A DNA stretch of 64,000 bases from Eriocheir sinensis (GCF_024679095.1 NW_026111250.1:1-64000), one strand, 5' to 3'. Counted from the stretch's first letter, positions 12,978 through 30,244 are shown. The notes: a model not told the origin generated them from the letters alone. Numbers and translations are program-made.

Positions 12978-14836
12978 CTTATATACGTTATTTTATGTCT
13001 ATTTGTTTATGTATTTTCATACAAATTTACATTATTTTATGTGTATTTTTTTATATGTATTTCAATACAAATTTATCTTATTTTATGTGTATTTTGTATT
13101 TGTATTTTCATACAAATTGAAATTATTTTTATGTATTTTTGTATGTATTTTTATACAAATGCTAGTTATTTTATATATTATTTTGTATATTTATTTTCCT
13201 ACATATATACATTCTTTTATTGAAATTTAGTTTATTGAATTTGATACGAATTTACATTATTTTAGGTGTATTTTGTAAATATATTTTTATTCGTATTTAC
13301 ATCATTTTATATGTATTTTTTATATGTATTTTCATAGAAATTTACGCTATTTTATGTGTTTTCGTATACATATTTTAATACAAATTTACATTATTTGATA
13401 TGTATTTTGCATACATATTTCAATTTCAATTATCTTATTGTATGTGCATTTTGTATATGTATTTTAATACAAATTTAATTATTTTATATGTATTTTTGTA
13501 TATATATTTTTATATATTGTATATATATTATTTTATGGGTATTTTGCATCTTTATTTTCATAGAAATTTATATTATTTTATTGATATTATTTTCATTTAT
13601 TTTGATACGATTTTACATTATTCTATGCGTATTTTGTATATATATATTTTTATACACTTTTCCATTATTTAATGTGTATTTTGTATTTATTTTTTATACA
13701 AATTTACGTTATTTTCTGTGTATTTGTTGATATATTTTGACACATATTTACAATATTTTATGAGTATTTTGTATATATATTTCAAAAGAAATTTACCCCA
13801 GTTTTATGTGTATTTTGTGTATCTATTTTCATATAAATTCAAATTATTTCTGGGTATTTTTGTATATATTTTAATACATATTTTACTTATGTGATGTGTA
13901 TTTTGTAAATTTATTTTCATTCAAATATATATTATTTTATTGGTATTTTGTTGATTTATTTTGATACGAATTTACATTATTTAATGTGTATTTTATATAT
14001 ATACGCATATACGCATTTACATTATTTAATGTAATTTTTATACATCATTTAATGCTTATTTTGAATATATATTTTTATACAAATTCATGTTATTTTATGT
14101 GTATTTGTATATATATTTTCATACAAATTTACATTATTTTATGTGTATTTTGTACATATATTTCATTATAAATTTACATTATTTTATATTTATTTTGTAT
14201 ATTAATTTCATTCAATTTTAAATTATTTTATGTGTATATTTGTATTTGTATTTAGGTTATTTTATGTGTATTTTCTATATATATTTTCATCCAAAATTAC
14301 ACTATTTTATTGGTATTTTTTTAATTTAATTCGATACGAATTTAGATTAATTGATAGGTATTTTGTATACATATTATATACGTATTTGCATTATTTAATG
14401 TGTGTTTTGTATATATATTTTTATGCAAATTTACTTTATTTTATGTGCATTTTTGTACATATATTTTTAAAGAAATTTGCGTTATTTTATGTGTATTTTG
14501 CTTATGTTTTCTCATACAAAATTACATTATTTCATTGGTATTTTGTTCATTTATTTTGATACGAATTATATTATTATATGTGTATTTTGTACATATTTTT
14601 TATACGTATTTACATTATTTAATGAGTATTTTGTTTACATATTTTCATAAAAATCTACGTTATTATATGTGTATTTGTATAAATATTTTGATACAAATTT
14701 ACATTATTTTATGTATTTTGTATATATATTTCAATTCAAATTTAGCTTATTTTATGTGTATTTTGTATATCTATTTTCATACAAATTTAGTTACTTTTGT
14801 GTATTTTTGTATATAGTTTTATACAAATTTACGTTA

Positions 14837-17800
14837 TTTTATGTGTATTTTCTATATTTATATTTATATAAATACACATTCTTTTCGTTTATTTATTTTG
14901 ATACGAATTTACTTTATTTTATGTGTATTTTGTATAATTAAAATAACGTAAATTTGTATGAAATATATATACAAAATATACATTAAATGATGTAAATATA
15001 TATAAAAAAAATATATACAAAACACAAATAGAATAATGTAAAATCGTATCAAAATAAATACACAGAATATTAATAAAATAATGTAAATTTGTATGAAAAT
15101 TAATATGCAAAATACCCATAAAATAACGCATTTTTTATTAAAATATATTACCAAAATGCACATAAAATATTTGAATTTGTATTAAAATAAATATACAAAA
15201 TGAACATACAATAAGGTAAATTTGTATTGAAATAGATATGCAAAATACATATAAAACAATATAAATATGTTTCAAAATATATACGAATACACATAAAATA
15301 ACGTAGATTTCTATAAAAATATATATACAAAATACACATAAAATGAAGGAAATACATATAAAAAAATGTATACAAAATACACATAAAACAATGTAAATTC
15401 GTATAAAAATAAATCAACAAAAATTAATAAAAGAATGTGTATTTGTATAACATAAATATACAAAATACATAAAATAACGTAAATTCATATAAAATATATA
15501 TACAAAATACAAAAGTAATAAAATTTGTATGAAAATAGATATTCAAAATACACAAAATAGATAAATTTGAATTGAAATATATATACAAAATACATAAAAT
15601 AATGTAAATTTGTATCAAAATATTTATACAAATACACATATAATAACGTAAATTTGAATTAAAATATATAAACAAAATACATCTATTTTCATACAAATAC
15701 ACATTCTTTTCATGATATTTTGTTTATTTATTTTGACACGAATTAACATTATTTAATGTGTATTTTGTATATATATTTTTATACGTATTTACATTATTTC
15801 AAGTGTGTTTTGTATATATATTTCTATAGAAATCTGCGTTATTTTATGTGTATTCGTATATATATTTTGAAACAAATTTACATTGTTTTATGTGTATTTT
15901 GCATATTTTTTCAATACAAATTTACCTTATTGTATGTGCATTTTGTATATTAATTTTAATACAAATTTGATTAATCTATGTGTATTTTTGTATATTTATT
16001 TTTATAAAAATATGCTTTATTTTATGGGTATTTTGCATATTTATTTTCATACAAATTTACATTATTTTATTGATATTCAGTGTATTTATTTTGATATGTT
16101 TTTACATTATTCTATGTGTATTTTGTATATATATTTTATATAAAATGTATTTGTTTTCGTTTCACACAAATCTACATTATTTTATGTGTTTTTTGTACAT
16201 GTATTTAAATACAAATTAAACTAGTTATATGTGTATTTTGTATATCTATTTTGTATGTATATTTTCATAGAAATTTACTCTATTTTATGAGTATTCGTAT
16301 ATATATTTTGATACAAATTTACATTATTAATGTGTATTTTGCATATCTATTTCAATACAAATTTACTTTATTGTACGTGCATTTTGTATATTTATTTTAA
16401 TACAAATTTAATTATTTTATATGTATTTTAGTATATATATATTTTTATGCAAATATGCGTTATTATATGGATATTTTGCATCTTTATTTTCATACAAATT
16501 TACATTATTTTATTGATATTCTCTTTATTTATTTTGATACGATTTAACATTATTCTATGTGTTTTTTTTATATATTTTTTTATACATATTTACATTATTT
16601 AATATTCATTTTGTATATATATTTTATCCAAATTTACATTATTTTATGTGTATTTGTTTATATTTTTTCATTCATATTTACATTATTTTATGTGTTTTTT
16701 GTATATATATTTTTCTACGTATTTAAATTATTTTATGTGTATTTTGTATATACATTTTCATAAAAAAATTACGTTATTTTATTGTGTTTATAAGTATATA
16801 TTTTGATACAAATTTTATACAAATTCATGTTATTTAATGTGTATTTGTATATATATTTTCATACAAATTTATATTATTTTATGTGTATTTTTTCATATAT
16901 TTCATTACAAATTTACCTTATTTTATGTTTATTTTGTATATTTATTTCATTCAATTTAAAATTATTTTATATGTATATTTGAATTTGTATTTAGGTTATT
17001 TTATGTGTATTTTGTATATATATTTTCATCCAAAATTACATTATTTTATTGGTATTTCTTAATTTAATTCGATACGAATTTAGATTATTTCATAAGTATT
17101 TTGTATACATATTTTTATACTCATTTACATTATCTAATGTGTGTTTTGTATATATATTTTTATGCAAATTTATTTAATGCTCATTTTTGTACATATATTT
17201 TTATAGAAATTTGCGTTATTTTATGTATATAGTTTTATATAAATTTACGTTATTTTATGTGCATTTTGTATATTTATATTTATACAAATACACATTCTTT
17301 TATTGGTATATTGTTTATTTACATTTATACGAATTTACATTATTTTATGTGTATTTTGTATACATTTTTTTATACGTATTTACTTAATTTTATGTGTATT
17401 TTGTATATGTATTTTTATAGAAATCTACGTTATTTTATGTGTATTCGTATATATATTTTGAAACAAATTTACATTATTTTATATGTATTTTGCATATCTA
17501 TTTCAATACAAATTTACCTTATTGTATGTGCATTTTGTATATTTATTTTAATACAAGTTCAAATATTTTATGTGTATTTTGGTATCAATAATTTTATAAA
17601 AAATACGTTATTTCATAGGTATTTTGCATCTTAATTTTCATTTTATATGTACTTTGTATATATATTTTTATACACTTGTACATTATTTAATATTTATTTT
17701 GAATATATATTTTTATACAGATTCATGGTATTTTATGTGTATTTGTATATATATTTTCATATAAATATACATTATTTTATGTGTATTTTGTACATATATT

Positions 17801-20800
17801 TTATTACAAATCTACCTTATTTTATGTTTATTTTGTATGTGTATTTAGTATATTTATATTTATCCAAATACACATTCTTTTATTGGTATTTTGTTTATTT
17901 ATTTTAATTCGAATTTACATTATTTTATGTGTATTTTGTATACATTTTTTTATACGTAATTACTTCATTTTATGTATTTTGTATATATATTTTATAGAAA
18001 TTTACGTTTTTTTTGTTTTCGTATATATATTTTGAAACAAATTTACATTGTTTTATATGTATTTTTGCATATCTCTTTCAATACAAATTTACCTTATTGT
18101 ATGTGCATTTTGTATATTTATTTCAATACAAATTTAAATATATTATGTGTATTTTGGTATATATATTTTTATAAGAAATGCGCTATTTTTTAGGAATTTT
18201 GCATCTTTATTTTCATACAAATTTACATTATTTTATTAATATTCGGTGTATTTATTTTGATACGATTTTACATTATTCTATTTGTTTTTTGTATATACTT
18301 TTTTATACATATTTATATTATTTAATGTGTATCTTGCATATATATTTTATACAAATTTATTATCTATTATCTATTTTCATACAAATACACATTCTTTTCA
18401 TGATATTTTGTATATTTATTTTGACACGAATTTACATTATTTGATATGTATTTTGTATATATATTTTTATACGTATTTACATAATTTCATATGTATTATG
18501 TATATATATTTAGTAGATATTCAAAATACACATAAAATAACCTAAATTTGTATCAAACTATATACAAAAATACACAAAAATATTTTAAATTTGTATGGAA
18601 ATAAATATACAAAATACACATAAAATTAAGTAAATTTTTATGGAAATACATATACAAAATACACATAAAATAATGTAAATTTGAATGAAAATACATAAAC
18701 AAATACACTTAAAATAACGTAAATTTGGATAAAAAAAATATATTCAAAACACAAATAGAATAATGTAAAATCGTATCAAAATAAATACACAGAATATTAA
18801 TAAAATAATGTAAATTTGTATGAAAATAAAGAGGCAAAATACCCATAAAATAACGCATTTTTTTTATTAAAAAAATATATATACCAAAATACATATAAAA
18901 AAAATAGATTTGTATTAAAATAAATATATAAAAAACACATACAATAAGGTAAATTTGTATTGAAATAGATACGCAAAATACATATAAAGCAATGTAAATT
19001 TGTTTCAAAATATGTATACGAATACACATAAAATAACGTAGATTTATATAAATATATATATACAAAATACACATAAAATGAAGTAAATACGTATAAAAAA
19101 ATGTATACAATACATAAAATAATGTAAATTCGTATCAAAATAAATAAACAAAATACCAATAAAAGAATGTGTATTTGTATAAATATAAATATACAAAATA
19201 CACATAAAAAACCGTAAGTTTAATTATTCGATGTGTATTTTTGTATCTGTATTTTTATAAACATATGCTTTATTTTTTGGGTATTTTGCATCTTTATTTT
19301 CATACAAATTTACATTATTTTATTGATATTCTGCTCATTCATTTTGATACGAATTGACATTATTCTATGTGTATTTTGCATATATTTTTCATACAAATTT
19401 ACGTTATTTTATGTTTAAAAATATGTACAAAATACACATATAATCATGTAATTCGTATCAAAATAAATAAACAAAATACCAATAAAATAATATAAATTTG
19501 TATGAGTAAACGTGTATGTTGCATATTTTTTCAATACAAATTTACCTTATTATATACGCATTTTGTATATTAATTTTAATACAAATTTAATTATTCGATG
19601 TGTATTTTTGTATCTGTATTTTTATAAACATATGCTTTATTTTTGGGTATTTTGCATCTTTATTTTCATACAAATTTACATTATTTTATTGATATTCTGC
19701 TCATTCATTTTGATACGAATTGACATTATTCTATGTGTATTTTGTATATATTTTTCATGCAAATTTACGTTATTTTATGTGTATTTGTTTATATATTTTG
19801 ACACAAATTTACAATATTTTATAGGTATTTTGTATATGCATTTCAAAAGAAATTTACCTAGTTTTATGTGTATTTTGTATATCTATTTTCATACAAACTC
19901 AAATTATTTCTATGTATTTTTGTATATATTTTAATACAAATTTTAGTTATGTTATGTGTATTTTGTAAATTTATTTTCATTCAAATATATATTATTTTAT
20001 TGGTGTTTTGTTGATTTATATTGATACGAGTTTACATTATTTTATATGTACTTTGTATATATATTTTTATACGCTTTTACATTATTTAATATTTATTTTG
20101 AATATATATTTTTATACAAATTCATGGTATTTTATGTATTTGTATATATTTTTATATAAATTTACATTATTTTATGTGTATTTTGTATATATATTTTTCT
20201 ACAAATCTACCTTATTTTATGTTTATTTTGTATGTGTATTTTGTATATTTATATTTATCCAAATTCACATTCTTTTATTGGTATTTTGTTTATTTATTTT
20301 AATTCGAATTTACATTATTTTATATGTATTTTGTATACATTTTTTTTTATACGTATTTACTTACTTTTAAGTGTATTTTGTATATATATTTTTATAGAAA
20401 TCTACTTTTTTTTTTTTTGTATTCGTATATATATTTTGAAACAAATTTACATTGTTTTTTATGTATTTTTGCATATCTCTTTCAATACAAATTTACCTTA
20501 TTGTATGTGCATTTTGTATATTTATTTCAATGCAAATTTAAATATTTTATGTGTATTTTGGTATATATATTTTTATAAGATTACGAAAATTTGAATAAAA
20601 ATATATACAAAAAAACAAAAAAATAAATTTCAATTTGTATGAAAATAGATATACAAAATACACATATAATTAGTTAAATTTGTATTTAAATACATGTACA
20701 AAATACACATAAAATAATGTAAATTTGTATGAAATGAAAACAAATTCACATAAAATTCGCGTCAAAATAAATAAACAAAATATCAATAAAAGAATGTGTA

Positions 20801-22549
20801 TTTGTATAAAAATAGATATACAAAATACACATAAAATAACCTAAATTTGTATCAAACTAAATACAAAAATAAAAATAAATATTTTAAATTTGTATGAAAA
20901 TAAATATACAAAATACACATAAAATTAGGTAAATTTGTATTGAAATACATACACAAAATACACATAAAATAATGTAAATTTGAATGAAAATACATAAACA
21001 AATACACTTAAAATAACATAAATTTGTATAAAAAATATGTACAAAACACAAATAGAATAATGTAAAATCGTATCAAAATAAATACACAGAATATTAATAA
21101 AATAATGTAAATTTGTATGGAAATAAAGAAGCAAAATACCCATAAAATAACGCATTTTTTTTATTTATAAAAGTATATATACTAAAATACACATCAAAAA
21201 ATTAAATTTGTATTAAAATAAATATACAAAAAACACATACAATAAGGTAAATTTGTATTGAAATAGATATGCAAAATACATATAAAACAATGTAACTTTG
21301 TTTCAAAATATATATACGAATACACATAAAATAACGTAGATTTCTATAAAAATATATATACAAAATACACATAAAATGAAGTAAATACGTCTAAAAAAAT
21401 GTTTACAAAAAACACATAAAATAATGTAAATTGCATCAAAATAAATAAACAAAATACCAAAAAAAGAATGTGTATTTGTATAAATATAAATATGCAAAAT
21501 ACACATAAAATAACGTAAATTTATATAAAACTATATACAAAATACACAGAAGTAATTAAATTTGTATGAAAATATATACAAAATACACACAAAATAAGCT
21601 AAATTTGAATTGAAATATATACAAAATACATGAAATAAAGTAAATTTGTATCAAAATATTTATACAAATACATATAATAACGTAAATTTGTATGAAAATA
21701 TATAAACAAAATACACATTAAATATTGTAAATACGTATAAAAAATATGTACAAAATACATATAATCATGTAATTCGTATCAAAATAAATAAACAAAATAC
21801 CAATAAAATAATATAAACTTGTATGAGTAAACGTGTATGTTGCATATTTTTCAATACAAATTTACCTTATTATATACGCATTTTGTATATTAATTTTAAT
21901 ACAAATTTAATTATTCGATGTGTATTTTTGTATCTGTATTTTTATAAACATATGCTTTATTTTTTGCGTATTTTGCATCTTTATTTTCATACAAATTTAC
22001 ATTATTTTATTGATATTCTGCTCATTCATTTTGATACGAATTGACATTATTCTATGTGTATTTTGTATATATTTTTCATACAAATTTACGTTATTTTATG
22101 TTTAAAAATATGTACAAAATACACATATAATCATGTAATTCGTATCAAAATAAATAAACAAAATACCAATAAAGTAATATAAATTTGTATGAGTAAACGT
22201 GTATGTTGCATATTTTTTCAATACAAATTTACCTTATTATATACACATTTTGTATATTAATTTTAATACAAATTTAATTATTCGATGTGTATTTTTGTAT
22301 CTGTATTTTTATAAACATATGCTTTATTTTTTGGGTATTTTGTATCTTTATTTTCATACAAATTTACATTATTTTATTGATATTCTGCTCATTCATTTTG
22401 ATACGAATTGACATTATTCTATGTGTATTTTGTATATATTTTTCATACAAATTTACGTTATTTTATGTGTATTTGTTTATATATTTTGACACAAATTTAC
22501 AATATTTTATAGGTATTTTGTATATACATTTCAAAAGAAATTTACCTAG
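14837..22549. repeat. 7.7-kb tandem unit, copy 1
   Basis: The unit begins at a monomer reading TTTTATGTGTATTTTCTATA, recurs 7,713 bp later at 22550 and again at 30245. Inside, the strand changes ten times: '+' to 14936, '-' to 15680, '+' to 18511, '-' to 19219, '+' to 19414, '-' to 19510, '+' to 20580, '-' to 21831, '+' to 22100, '-' to 22197, '+' to the end. Two '-' islands of about 95 bp (19415-19510 and 22101-22197) are two monomers long and nearly alike, so the unit is itself partly duplicated. Private small indels lie at about 15405-15670. No gene is supported. Confidence 0.9.
19415..19510 (-). repeat. Two-monomer inverted island with recurrent edges
   Basis: A '-' insert of two monomers sits inside '+' sequence, bounded by ATGTTTAAAAATATGTAC on the left and GAGTAAACGTGTATGTTGC on the right. 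The same island with the same edges recurs at about 22101-22197, 27110-27200, 29801-29893, 34835-34930 and 37523-37619. The right edge also occurs without the left one at 21832, 29530, 37253 and 39952. Confidence 0.85.
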
Positions 22550-25500
22550 TTTTATGTGTATTTTCTATATTTATATTTATATAAATACACATTCTTTTCG
22601 TTTATTTATTTTGATACGAATTTACTTTATTTTATGTGTATTTTGTATAATTAAAATAACGTAAATTTGTATGAAATATATATACAAAATATACATTAAA
22701 TGATGTAAATATATATAAAAAAAATATATACAAAACACAAATAGAATAATGTAAAATCGTATCAAAATAAATACACAGAATATTAATAAAATAATGTAAA
22801 TTTGTATGAAAATTAATATGCAAAATACCCATAAAATAACGCATTTTTTATTAAAATATATTACCAAAATGCACATAAAATATTTGAATTTGTATTAAAA
22901 TAAATATACAAAATGAACATACAATAAGGTAAATTTGTATTGAAATAGATATGCAAAATACATATAAAACAATATAAATATGTTTCAAAATATATACGAA
23001 TACACATAAAATAACGTAGATTTCTATAAAAACATATATACAAAATACACATAAAATGAAGGAAATATTTATAAAAATGTATACAAAATACACATAAAAC
23101 AATGTAAATTCGTATCAAAATAAATCAACAAAATTCCAATAAAAGAATGTGTATTTGTATAACCATAAATATACAAAATACACATAAAATAACGTAAATT
23201 CATATAAAACTATATACAAAAATACACAAAAGTAATAAAATTTGTATGAAAATAGATATTCAAAATACACACAAAATAGGATAAATTTGAATTGAAATAT
23301 ATATACAAAATACATAAAATAATGTAAATTTGTATCAAAATATTTATACAAATACACATATAATAACGTAAATTTGTATAAAAATATATAAACAAAATAC
23401 ATCTATTTTCATACAAATACACATTCTTTTCATGATATTTTGTTTATTTATTTTGACACGAATTAACATTATTTAATGTGTATTTTGTATATATATTTTT
23501 ATACGTATTTACATTATTTCAAGTGTGTTTTGTATATATTTCTATAGAAATTGCGTTATTTTATGTGTATTCGTATACATTTTTAAACAAATTTACATTG
23601 TTTTATGTGTATTTTTATTATTTTTTAAATAAAAATTTAACTTTTTGTATGTGAATTTTTTATATTAATTTTAATACAAATTTGATTAATCTATGTTTAT
23701 TTTTGTATATTTATTTTTATAAAAATATGCTTTATTTTATGGGTATTTTGCATATTTATTTTCATACAAATTTACATTATTTTATTGATATTCAGTGTAT
23801 TTATTTTGATATGTTTTTACATTATTCTATGTGTATTTGTATATATATTTTATATAAAATGTATTTGTTTTCGTTTCATACAAATCTACATTATTTTATG
23901 TTTTTTGGTACATGTATTTAAATACAAATTAAACTAGTTATATGTGTATTTGTATATCTATTTTGTATGTATATTTTCATAGAAATTTACTCTATTTTAT
24001 GGGTATTCGTATATATTTTGATACAAATTTACATTATTAATGTGTATTTTGCATATCTATTTCAATACAAATTTACTTTATTGTAGGTGCATTTTGTATA
24101 TTTATTTTAATACAAATTTAATTATTTTATATGTATTTTGTATATATTTTTATGCAAATATGCTTTATTATATGGATATTTTGCATCTTTATTTTCATAC
24201 AAATTTACATTATTTTATTGATATTCTCTTTATTTATTTTGATACGATTTCTATGTGTTTTTTTTTATATAGTTTTTTTATACATATTTAAATTATTTAA
24301 TATTCATTTTTTATATATATTTTATCAAAATTTAAATTATTTTATGTGTATTTGTTTATATTTTTCATTCATATTTACATTATTTTATGTGTTTTTGTAT
24401 ATATATTTTCTACGTATTTAAATTATTTTATGTGTATTTTGTATATACATTTTCATAAAAAAATTACGTTATTTTATTGTTTTTATAAGTATATATTTTG
24501 ATACAAATTTTATACAAATTCATGTTATTTAATGTGTATTTTTATATATATTTTCATACAAATTTATATTATTTTATTTGTATTTTTAATATATTTCATT
24601 ACATATTTTCCTTATTTTATGTTTATTTTTTATATTTATTTCATTCAATTTAAAATTATTTTATATGTATATTTGAATTTGTATTTAGGTTATTTTATGT
24701 GTATTTTGTATATATATTTTCATCCAAAATTACATTATTTTATTGGTATTTCTTAATTTAATTCGATGAATTTAGATTATTTCATAGGTATTTTCTATAC
24801 ATATTTTATACTCATTTACATTATCTAATGTGTGTTTTGTATATATATTTTTATGCAAATTTATTTAATGCTCATTTTTGTACATATATTTTTATAGAAA
24901 TTTGCGTTATTTTATGTATATAGTTTTATATAAATTTACGTTATATTATGTGCATTTTGTATATTTATATTTATACAAATACACATTCTTTTATTGGTAT
25001 ATTGTTTATTTACATTTATACGAATTTACATTATTTTATGTGTATTTTGTATACATTTTTTTATACGTATTTACTTAATATTATGTGTATTTTGTATATG
25101 TATTTTTATAGAAATCTACGTTATTTTATGTGTATTCGTATATATATTTTGAAACAAATTTACATTATTTTATATGTATTTTGCATATCTATTTCAATAC
25201 AAATTTACCTTATTGTATGTGCATTTTGTATATTTATTTTAATACAAGTTCAAATATTTTATGTGTATTTTGGTATCAATAATTTTATAAAAAATACGTT
25301 ATTTCATAGGTATTTTGCGTCTTAATTTTCATTTTATATGTACTTTGTATATATATTTTTATACACTTTTACATTATTTAATATTTATTTTGAATATATA
25401 TTTTTATACAGATTCATGGTATTTTATGTGTATTTGTATATATATTTTCATATAAATATACATTATTTTATGTGTATTTTGTACATATATTTTATTACAA

Positions 25501-28500
25501 ATCTACCTTATTTTATGTTTATTTTGTATGTGTATTTAGTATATTTATATTTATACAAATACACATTCTTTTATTGGTATTTTGTTTATTTATTTTAATT
25601 CGAATTTACATTATTTTATGTGTATTTTGTATACATTTTTTTATACGTATTTACTTAATTTTATGTGTATTTTGTATATATATTTTTATAGAAATTTACG
25701 TTTTTTTTTTGTATTCGTATATATATTTTGAAACAAATTTACATTGTTTTATATGTATTTTTGCATATCTCTTTCAATACAAATTTACCTTATTGTATGT
25801 GCATTTTGTATATTTATTTCAATACAAATTTAAATATATTATGTGTATTTTGGTATATATATTTTTATAAGAAATGCGCTATTTTTTAGGAATTTTGCAT
25901 CTTTATTTTCATACAAATTTACATTATTTTATTAATATTCGGTGTATTTATTTTGATACGATTTTACATTATTCTATTTGTTTTTTGTATATACTTTTTT
26001 ATACATATTTATATTATTTAATGTGTATCTTGCATATATATTTTATACAAATTTATTATCTATTATCTATTTTCATACAAATACATTCTTTTCATGATAT
26101 TTTGTATATTTATTTTGACACGAATTTACATTATTTGATATGTATTTTGTATATATATTTTTATACGTATTTACATAATTTCATATGTATTATGTATATA
26201 TATTTAGTAGATATTCAAAATACACATAAAATAACCTAAATTTGTATCAAACTATATACAAAAATACACAAAAATATTTTAAATTTGTATGGAAATAAAT
26301 ATACAAAATACACATAAAATTAAGTAAATTTTTATGGAAATACATATACAAAATACACATAAAATAATGTAAATTTGAATGAAAATACATAAACAAATAC
26401 ACTTAAAATAACGTAAATTTGGATAAAAAAATATATTCAAAACACAAATAGAATAATGTAAAATCGTATCAAAATAAATACACAGAATATTAATAAAATA
26501 ATGTAAATTTGTATGAAAATAAAGAGGCAAAATACCCATAAAATAACGCATTTTTTTATTTATAAAAATATATATACCAAAATACATATAAAAAAATTAG
26601 ATTTGTATTAAAATAAATATATAAAAAACACATACAATAAGGTAAATTTGTATTGAAATAGATACGCAAAATACATATAAAGCAATGTAAATTTGTTTCA
26701 AAATATGTATACGAATACACATAAAATAACGTAGATTTCTATAAATATATATACAAAATACACATAAAATGAAGTAAATACGTATAAAAAATGTATACAA
26801 AATACACATAAAATAATGTAAATTGCATCAAATAAATAAACAAAATACCAATAAAAGAATGTGTATTTGTATAAATATAAATATACAAAATACACATAAA
26901 AAACCGTAAGTTTAATTATTTGATGTGTATTTTTGTATCTGTATTTTTATAAACATATGCTTTATTTTTTGGGTATTTTGCATCTTTATTTTCATACAAA
27001 TTTACATTATTTTATTGATATTCTGCTCATTCATTTTGATACGAATTGACATTATTCTATGTGTATTTTGTATATATTTTTCATACAAATTTACGTTATT
27101 TTATGTTTAAAATATGTACAAAATACATATAATCATGTAATTCGTATCAAAATAAATAAACAAAATACCAATAAAATAATATAAATTTGTATGAGTAAAC
27201 GTGTATGTTGCATATTTTTTCAATACAAATTTACCTTATTATATACGCATTTTGTATATTAATTTTAATACAAATTTAATTATTCGATGTGTATTTTTGT
27301 ATCTGTATTTTTATAAACATATGCTTTATTTTTTGGGTATTTTGCATCTTTATTTTCATACAAATTTACATTATTTTATTGATATTCTGCTCATTCATTT
27401 TGATACGAATTGACATTATTTTATGTGTATTTTGTATATATTTTTCATACAAATTTACGTTATTTTATGTGTATTTGTTTATATATTTTGAAACAAATTT
27501 ACAATATTTTATAGGTATTTTGTATATACATTTCAAAAGAAATTTACCTAGTTTTATGTGTATTTTGTATATCTATTTTCATACAAACTCAAATTATTTC
27601 TATGTATTTTTGTATATATTTTAATACAAATTTTAGTTATGTTATGTGTATTTTGTAAATTTATTTTCATTCAAATATATATTATTTTATTGGTGTTTTG
27701 TTGATTTATATTGATACGAGTTTACATTATTTTATATGTACTTTGTATATATATTTTTATACGCTTTTACATTATTTAATATTTATTTTGAATATATATT
27801 TTTATACAAATTCATGGTATTTTATGTATTTGTATATATTTTTATATAAATTTACATTATTTTATGTGTATTTTGTATATATATTTTTCTACAAATCTAC
27901 CCTACTTTATGTTTATTTTGTATGTGTATTTTGTATATTTATATTTATCCAAATTCACATTCTTTTATTGGTATTTTGTTTATTTATTTTAATTCGAATT
28001 TACATTATTTTATATGTATTTTGTATACATTTTTTTTTATACGTATTTACTTACTTTTAAGTGTATTTTGTATATATATTTTTATAGAAATCTACTTTTT
28101 TTTTTTTTGTATTCGTATATATATTTTGAAACAAATTTACATTGTTTTTTATGTATTTTTGCATATCTCTTTCAATACAAATTTACCTTATTGTATGTGC
28201 ATTTTGTATATTTATTTCAATGCAAATTTAAATATTTTATGTGTATTTTGGTATATATATTTTTATAAGATTACGAAAATTTGAATAAAAATATATACAA
28301 AAAAACAAAAAAATAAATTTCAATTTGTATGAAAATAGATATACAAAATACACATATAATTAGTTAAATTTGTATTTAAATACATGTACAAAATAATCAT
28401 AAAATAATGTAAATTTGTATGAAATGAAAACAAATTCATAAAATTCGCGTCAAAATAAATAAACAAAATATCAATAAAAGAATATGTATTTGTATAAAAA

Positions 28501-30244
28501 TAGATATACAAAATACACATAAAATAACGTAAATTTGTATCAAACTATATACAAAAATAAAATAAAATATTTTAAATTTGTATGAAAATAAATATACAAA
28601 ATACACATAAAATTAGGTAAATTTGTATTGAAATACATACACAAAATACACATAAAATAATGTAAATTTGAATGAAAATACATAAACAAATACACTTAAA
28701 ATAACGTAAATTTGTATAAAAAATATGTACAAAACACAAATAGAATAATGTAAAATCGTATCAAAATAAATACACAGAATATTAATAAAATAATGTAAAT
28801 TTGTATGAAAATAAAGAGGCAAAATACCCATAAAATAACGCATTTTTTTTTATTTATAAAAATATATATACTAAAATACACATCAAAAAATTAAATTTGT
28901 ATTAAAATAAATATACAAAAAACACGTACAATAAGGTAAATTTGTATTGAAATAGATATGCAAAATACATATAAAACAATGTAACTTTGTTTCAAAATAT
29001 ATATACGAATACACATAAAATAACGTAGATTTCTATAAAAATATATATACAAAATACACATAAAATGAAGTAAATACGTCTAAAAAAATGTTTACAAAAA
29101 ACACATAAAATAATGTAAATTCGTATCAAAATAAATAAACAAAATACCAATAAAAGAATGTGTATTTGTATAAATATAAATATGCAAAATACACATAAAA
29201 TAACGTAAATTTATATAAAACTATATACAAAAATACACAGAAGTAATTAAATTTGTATGAAAATATATACAAAATACACACAAAATAAGCTAAATTTGAA
29301 TTGAAATATATATACAAAATACATGAAATAAAGTAAATTTGTATCAAAATATTTATACAAATACACATATAATAACGTAAATTTGTATGAAAATATATAA
29401 ACAAAATACACATTAAATATTGTAAATACGTATAAAAAAATATGTACAAAATACACATATAATCATGTAATTCGTATCAAAATAAATAAACAAAATACCA
29501 ATAAAATAATATAAATGTGTATGAGTAAACGTGTATGTTCCATATTTTTTCAATACAAATTTACCTTATTATATACGCATTTTGTATATTAATTTTAATA
29601 CAAATTTAATTATTCGATGTGTATTTTTGTATCTGTATTTTTATAAACATATGCTTTATTTTTTGCGTATTTTGCATCTTTATTTTCATACAAATTTACA
29701 TTATTTTATTGATATTCTGCTCATTCATTTTGATACGAATTGACATTATTCTATGTGTATTTTGTATATATTTTTCATACAAATTTACGTTATTTTATGT
29801 TTAAAAATATGTACAAAATACATATAATCATAATTCGTATCAAAATAAATAAACAAAATACCAATAAAGTAATATAAATTTGTATGAGTAAACGTGTATG
29901 TTGCATATTTTTTCAATACAAATTTACCTTATTATATACACATTTTGTATATTAATTTTAATACAATTTTAATTATTCGATGTGTATTTTTGTATCTGTA
30001 TTTTTTTAAACATATGCTTTATTTTTTGGGTATTTTGTATCTTTATTTTCATACAAATTTACATTATTTTATTGATATTCTGCTCATTCATTTTGATACG
30101 AATTGACATTATTCTATGTGTATTTTGTATATATTTTTCATACAAATTTACGTTATTTTATGTGTATTTGTTTATATATTTTGACACAAATTTACAATAT
30201 TTTATAGGTATTTTGTATATACATTTCAAAAGAAATTTACCTAG
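22550..30244. repeat. 7.7-kb tandem unit, copy 2
   Basis: It has the same order of blocks as copy 1 over 7,695 bp. Strand changes are near 22650, 23400, 26207, 26910, 27110, 27200, 28270, 29530, 29801 and 29893. It is nearly identical to the other copies by eye except for dense single-base losses and substitutions at about 23530-24780, where both flanking copies agree with each other. Confidence 0.9.
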
